NCBI GenBank assembly: GCA_030041215.1
Contig: JASHOH010000121.1
Location: 1-64,000 of the forward strand
DNA from: Candidatus Sulfotelmatobacter sp.
Lineage (GTDB): Bacteria; Acidobacteriota; Terriglobia; Terriglobales; Acidobacteriaceae
Direction of reading: 5' to 3'
DNA length: 64,000 bases
Shown here piece by piece: positions 62,155-64,000 of the stretch; positions within the stretch are counted from its first letter, which is position 1; each line of letters opens with the position of its first letter. The position numbers were made by a program, and so were the translations under genes. Under the pieces are notes generated by a model. The model saw nothing but the letters and a program-made list of their open reading frames with translations. It had not been told where the DNA came from and made no database searches.

Positions 62155-63092
62155 TCCAGGTTCTGCACCTGCTCGCGTGATTTTTCGATCTCCGCCTTCA
62201 TAATCAGCCCGGCTTCGGTGATTTTCAGCGCTTCTCCGGCGAGACCGGAAGTCTTCGAAAGAAGCGTGTTGGCTTCACGATTCATCTCTTGCAGCAGGAA
62301 ATCCAGCTTCTTCCCGACTTCGCCGTGCTGGTCGAGCAGCCCTAAGAAATGCTGGATATGATTTTCCAGGCGAACGATTTCTTCTTGCACGTCGCTGCGA
62401 TCGACCAGCAGCGCGGCTTCCTGAAGCATTCGTTCGCGATCAGCAGTTGAACCCAGCAACTCCTGCAAGCGCGTCTGCAAACGCTCCGTATAGCTTTGTA
62501 ACATGTTTCGGCGATGGAGTTGCACGTCCGTCACGGCGTCTCGCAAGTGGGCCATGCGTTGCCGTAGTTCATGCTCAATCGTTCGCCCTTCCTGCTCGCG
62601 CATCTGATTGAGGTGATCCAGCGCCTCTCCGACCCGTGCCATGACCGCCGCTTCGAGCTCGGCCACATCGGGATCTCCAGCCCCATCGAGCGCTCCCGGA
62701 ATTCGCAGAATCGCATTTAGATCAGGTTCGGCCGGAATGCCGAACTCAACCGCCGCGTCGCGAAACGCCGCGATGTAGGCGCTTACCAGCGGGCGATTCA
62801 GCGCCAAGGCTTCGCCGGCACGTTCCAAGCTCAAAGTGACCTCAACATGCCCGCGTGCGATTTTTTCCTTCAGCAAGCGGCGTAGTTGCATTTCGAGCGA
62901 GTCTGAGCCTGAGGGCAGCCGGAAATGCAGATCGAGGAAGCGATGGTTCACCGATTTCAGCGAAAGTGAGAAACCCAGATGACCATTCGCCGACGCTGAA
63001 GGCGATGCCAAGCTCCTGCTGGTATCACCCACTTCCTTGTTCGCAAGTTCGCCTTTAACCTGCGCGAAACCCGTCATGGAGCGAAGTGGCAT
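62151..63092 (-). CDS. yicC: YicC/YloC-family endoribonuclease
   Basis: 313 residues. N-terminal YicC domain (SMTGFAQVKGE, LKSVNHRFLDLHFRLPSG) and C-terminal DUF1732 (about 225-313: EEIVRLENHIQHFLGLLDQH, KKLDFLLQEMNREANTLLSK). Members cut RNA. Coupled to gmk. Confidence 0.95.
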   Translation of the reverse strand: MPLRSMTGFAQVKGELANKEVGDTSRSLASPSASANGHLGFSLSLKSVNHRFLDLHFRLPSGSDSLEMQLRRLLKEKIARGHVEVTLSLERAGEALALNRPLVSAYIAAFRDAAVEFGIPAEPDLNAILRIPGALDGAGDPDVAELEAAVMARVGEALDHLNQMREQEGRTIEHELRQRMAHLRDAVTDVQLHRRNMLQSYTERLQTRLQELLGSTADRERMLQEAALLVDRSDVQEEIVRLENHIQHFLGLLDQHGEVGKKLDFLLQEMNREANTLLSKTSGLAGEALKITEAGLIMKAEIEKSREQVQNLE

Positions 63093-63104
63093 ATGGAATA
63101 TAAA

Positions 63105-64000
63105 TTAACTCGGCCGCACCGGCTCCAGCTTCGATTCGAAATCCGCGAACTGCAATTCGTACAAGCGGCGGTACGTACCCAGCCGAGACATCAAGTCTTC
63201 GTGGGCGCCGATATCGGCGATGCCGCCGCTTTCGATTACCACAATACGATCAGCTCGACGCACAGTCGATAGCCGGTGGGCAATGACAAAAACTGTGCGT
63301 CCGCTCATTAGATTCTGAAGTGCCGATTGCACCAGCGCCTCTGATTCGCTATCGAGCGCCGAGGTCGCCTCATCCAAAATCAGAATCGGCGCATTTTTCA
63401 GCAGCGCCCGGGCGATGGCAATGCGCTGCCGTTCTCCGCCCGAAAGCCGCACGCCTTTCTCCCCAATCACTTCATCGTATCCCGCGGGCAGCGCTTTGAT
63501 GAAGTCGTGCGCCAGCGCGGCCCGCGCCGCAGCTTCAACCTCCTTCAGCGGCACGTGCGGCTGGCCGTAGGCAATATTATTGCGAACCGTATCGTTAAAC
63601 AAAACGGTGTCTTGAGTGACGATTCCGATCTGTTCACGCAGAGAGGCCAGCGTCACCTCCCGCACATCATTGCCGTCAATAAGCAGGCGCCCCTGCGTGA
63701 CATCAAAAAATCGCGGAATCAGATGCACCAGCGTGCTTTTGCCTGAACCGCTCGATCCCACGATGGCAACGACTTCGCCGCGCCTCACTTCCAGGTTGAT
63801 GTCGTGCAGGACCGGTCGAGACTCTTCATCGGTATCAGCCGCGTAAGCAAAACTAACATGATCAAACTTCACTGTTTTCGAGAAAGCAGGTAATCGGTGC
63901 GCGTGCGGCCTTTCACGAACATCATCTTTAATGTCCATGAACTTAAAAATCTCGCTGGAAGCGCCGAGAGCCTGCTGAAAATTATTGTTGAAAATCGCCA
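63105..64000 (-). CDS. ABC exporter, C-terminal part (MsbA-like), cut by right edge
   Basis: The frame continues beyond base 64000 (last visible NNNFQQALGASSEIFKFMDI precedes the internal Met at 63938). ATPase: Walker A VGSSGSGKST, signature LSGGERQR, Walker B ILILDEATSAL, H-loop AHRLST. The membrane domain is outside the window. Arrangement fits a lipid A or drug exporter of the MsbA class. Its stop is 12 bp before yicC's start. Confidence 0.93.
   Translation of the reverse strand, partial: AIFNNNFQQALGASSEIFKFMDIKDDVRERPHAHRLPAFSKTVKFDHVSFAYAADTDEESRPVLHDINLEVRRGEVVAIVGSSGSGKSTLVHLIPRFFDVTQGRLLIDGNDVREVTLASLREQIGIVTQDTVLFNDTVRNNIAYGQPHVPLKEVEAAARAALAHDFIKALPAGYDEVIGEKGVRLSGGERQRIAIARALLKNAPILILDEATSALDSESEALVQSALQNLMSGRTVFVIAHRLSTVRRADRIVVIESGGIADIGAHEDLMSRLGTYRRLYELQFADFESKLEPVRPS

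Overview
The window looks like a chromosomal segment of an acidobacterium (Terriglobia/Koribacter-like). This is inferred from gene content rather than a search. The pointers are a very large Ser/Thr kinase fused to TPR repeats, two TonB-family proteins with long disordered linkers, a DUF2029/GT87 pair, a Tad/Flp pilus locus, GC-rich codon use, and several families of dispersed intergenic inverted repeats often seen in that phylum. I see no rRNA, tRNA or CRISPR array.

Region 1 (1-3340) is an accessory, defence-like stretch. It opens inside a Cas1 gene: the left edge cuts the integrase domain just before the catalytic His and Asp. The Cas1 carries a C-terminal extension with a zinc ribbon and an HTH-like tail. 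A DUF6988-type helical protein with its own terminator follows, then a single-chain AAA ATPase-DUF4435 protein resembling a fused PARIS (AriA-AriB) effector. About 850 bp of nearly gene-free DNA follows, holding one probable 38-residue membrane protein.

Region 2 (4185-20150) is signalling and housekeeping: a transmembrane Ser/Thr kinase-TPR protein, a secreted SH3/TPR protein, UppP, an M16 peptidase, RlmN, a membrane histidine kinase with an eroded ATP site, a NarL-type two-component pair, an orphan Flp pilin, an M48 metalloprotease and a TonB-like protein.

Region 3 (20151-29036) is an exopolysaccharide set: a UDP-sugar dehydrogenase, a DUF218 protein, a FecR-like protein, an O-antigen ligase/polymerase, a TPR-carbohydrate-binding protein and a Wzc-like tyrosine autokinase.

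Region 4 (29519-41207) starts with small enzymes (CYTH, SRPBCC) and a decayed Ig-repeat gene. It then holds a minus-strand Tad pilus operon (flp-cpaB-cpaC-cpaE-cpaF-tadB-tadC) that runs on into DUF192 and an 843-residue TonB-like protein with about 15 proline-rich repeats.

Region 5 (41555-52962) holds a sugar nucleotidyltransferase overlapping a kinase-RapZ C-terminal fusion (probable cell-wall amino sugar recycling), AlaX, glycerate 2-kinase, an orphan PstS, a GH15 glucoamylase and an FHA-GAF-PP2C phosphatase.

Region 6 (53135-64000) is a minus-strand housekeeping block: ABC exporter (cut by the right edge), yicC, gmk, rpoZ, coaBC, dodecin, uracil-DNA glycosylase, priA, and two GT87 membrane glycosyltransferases.
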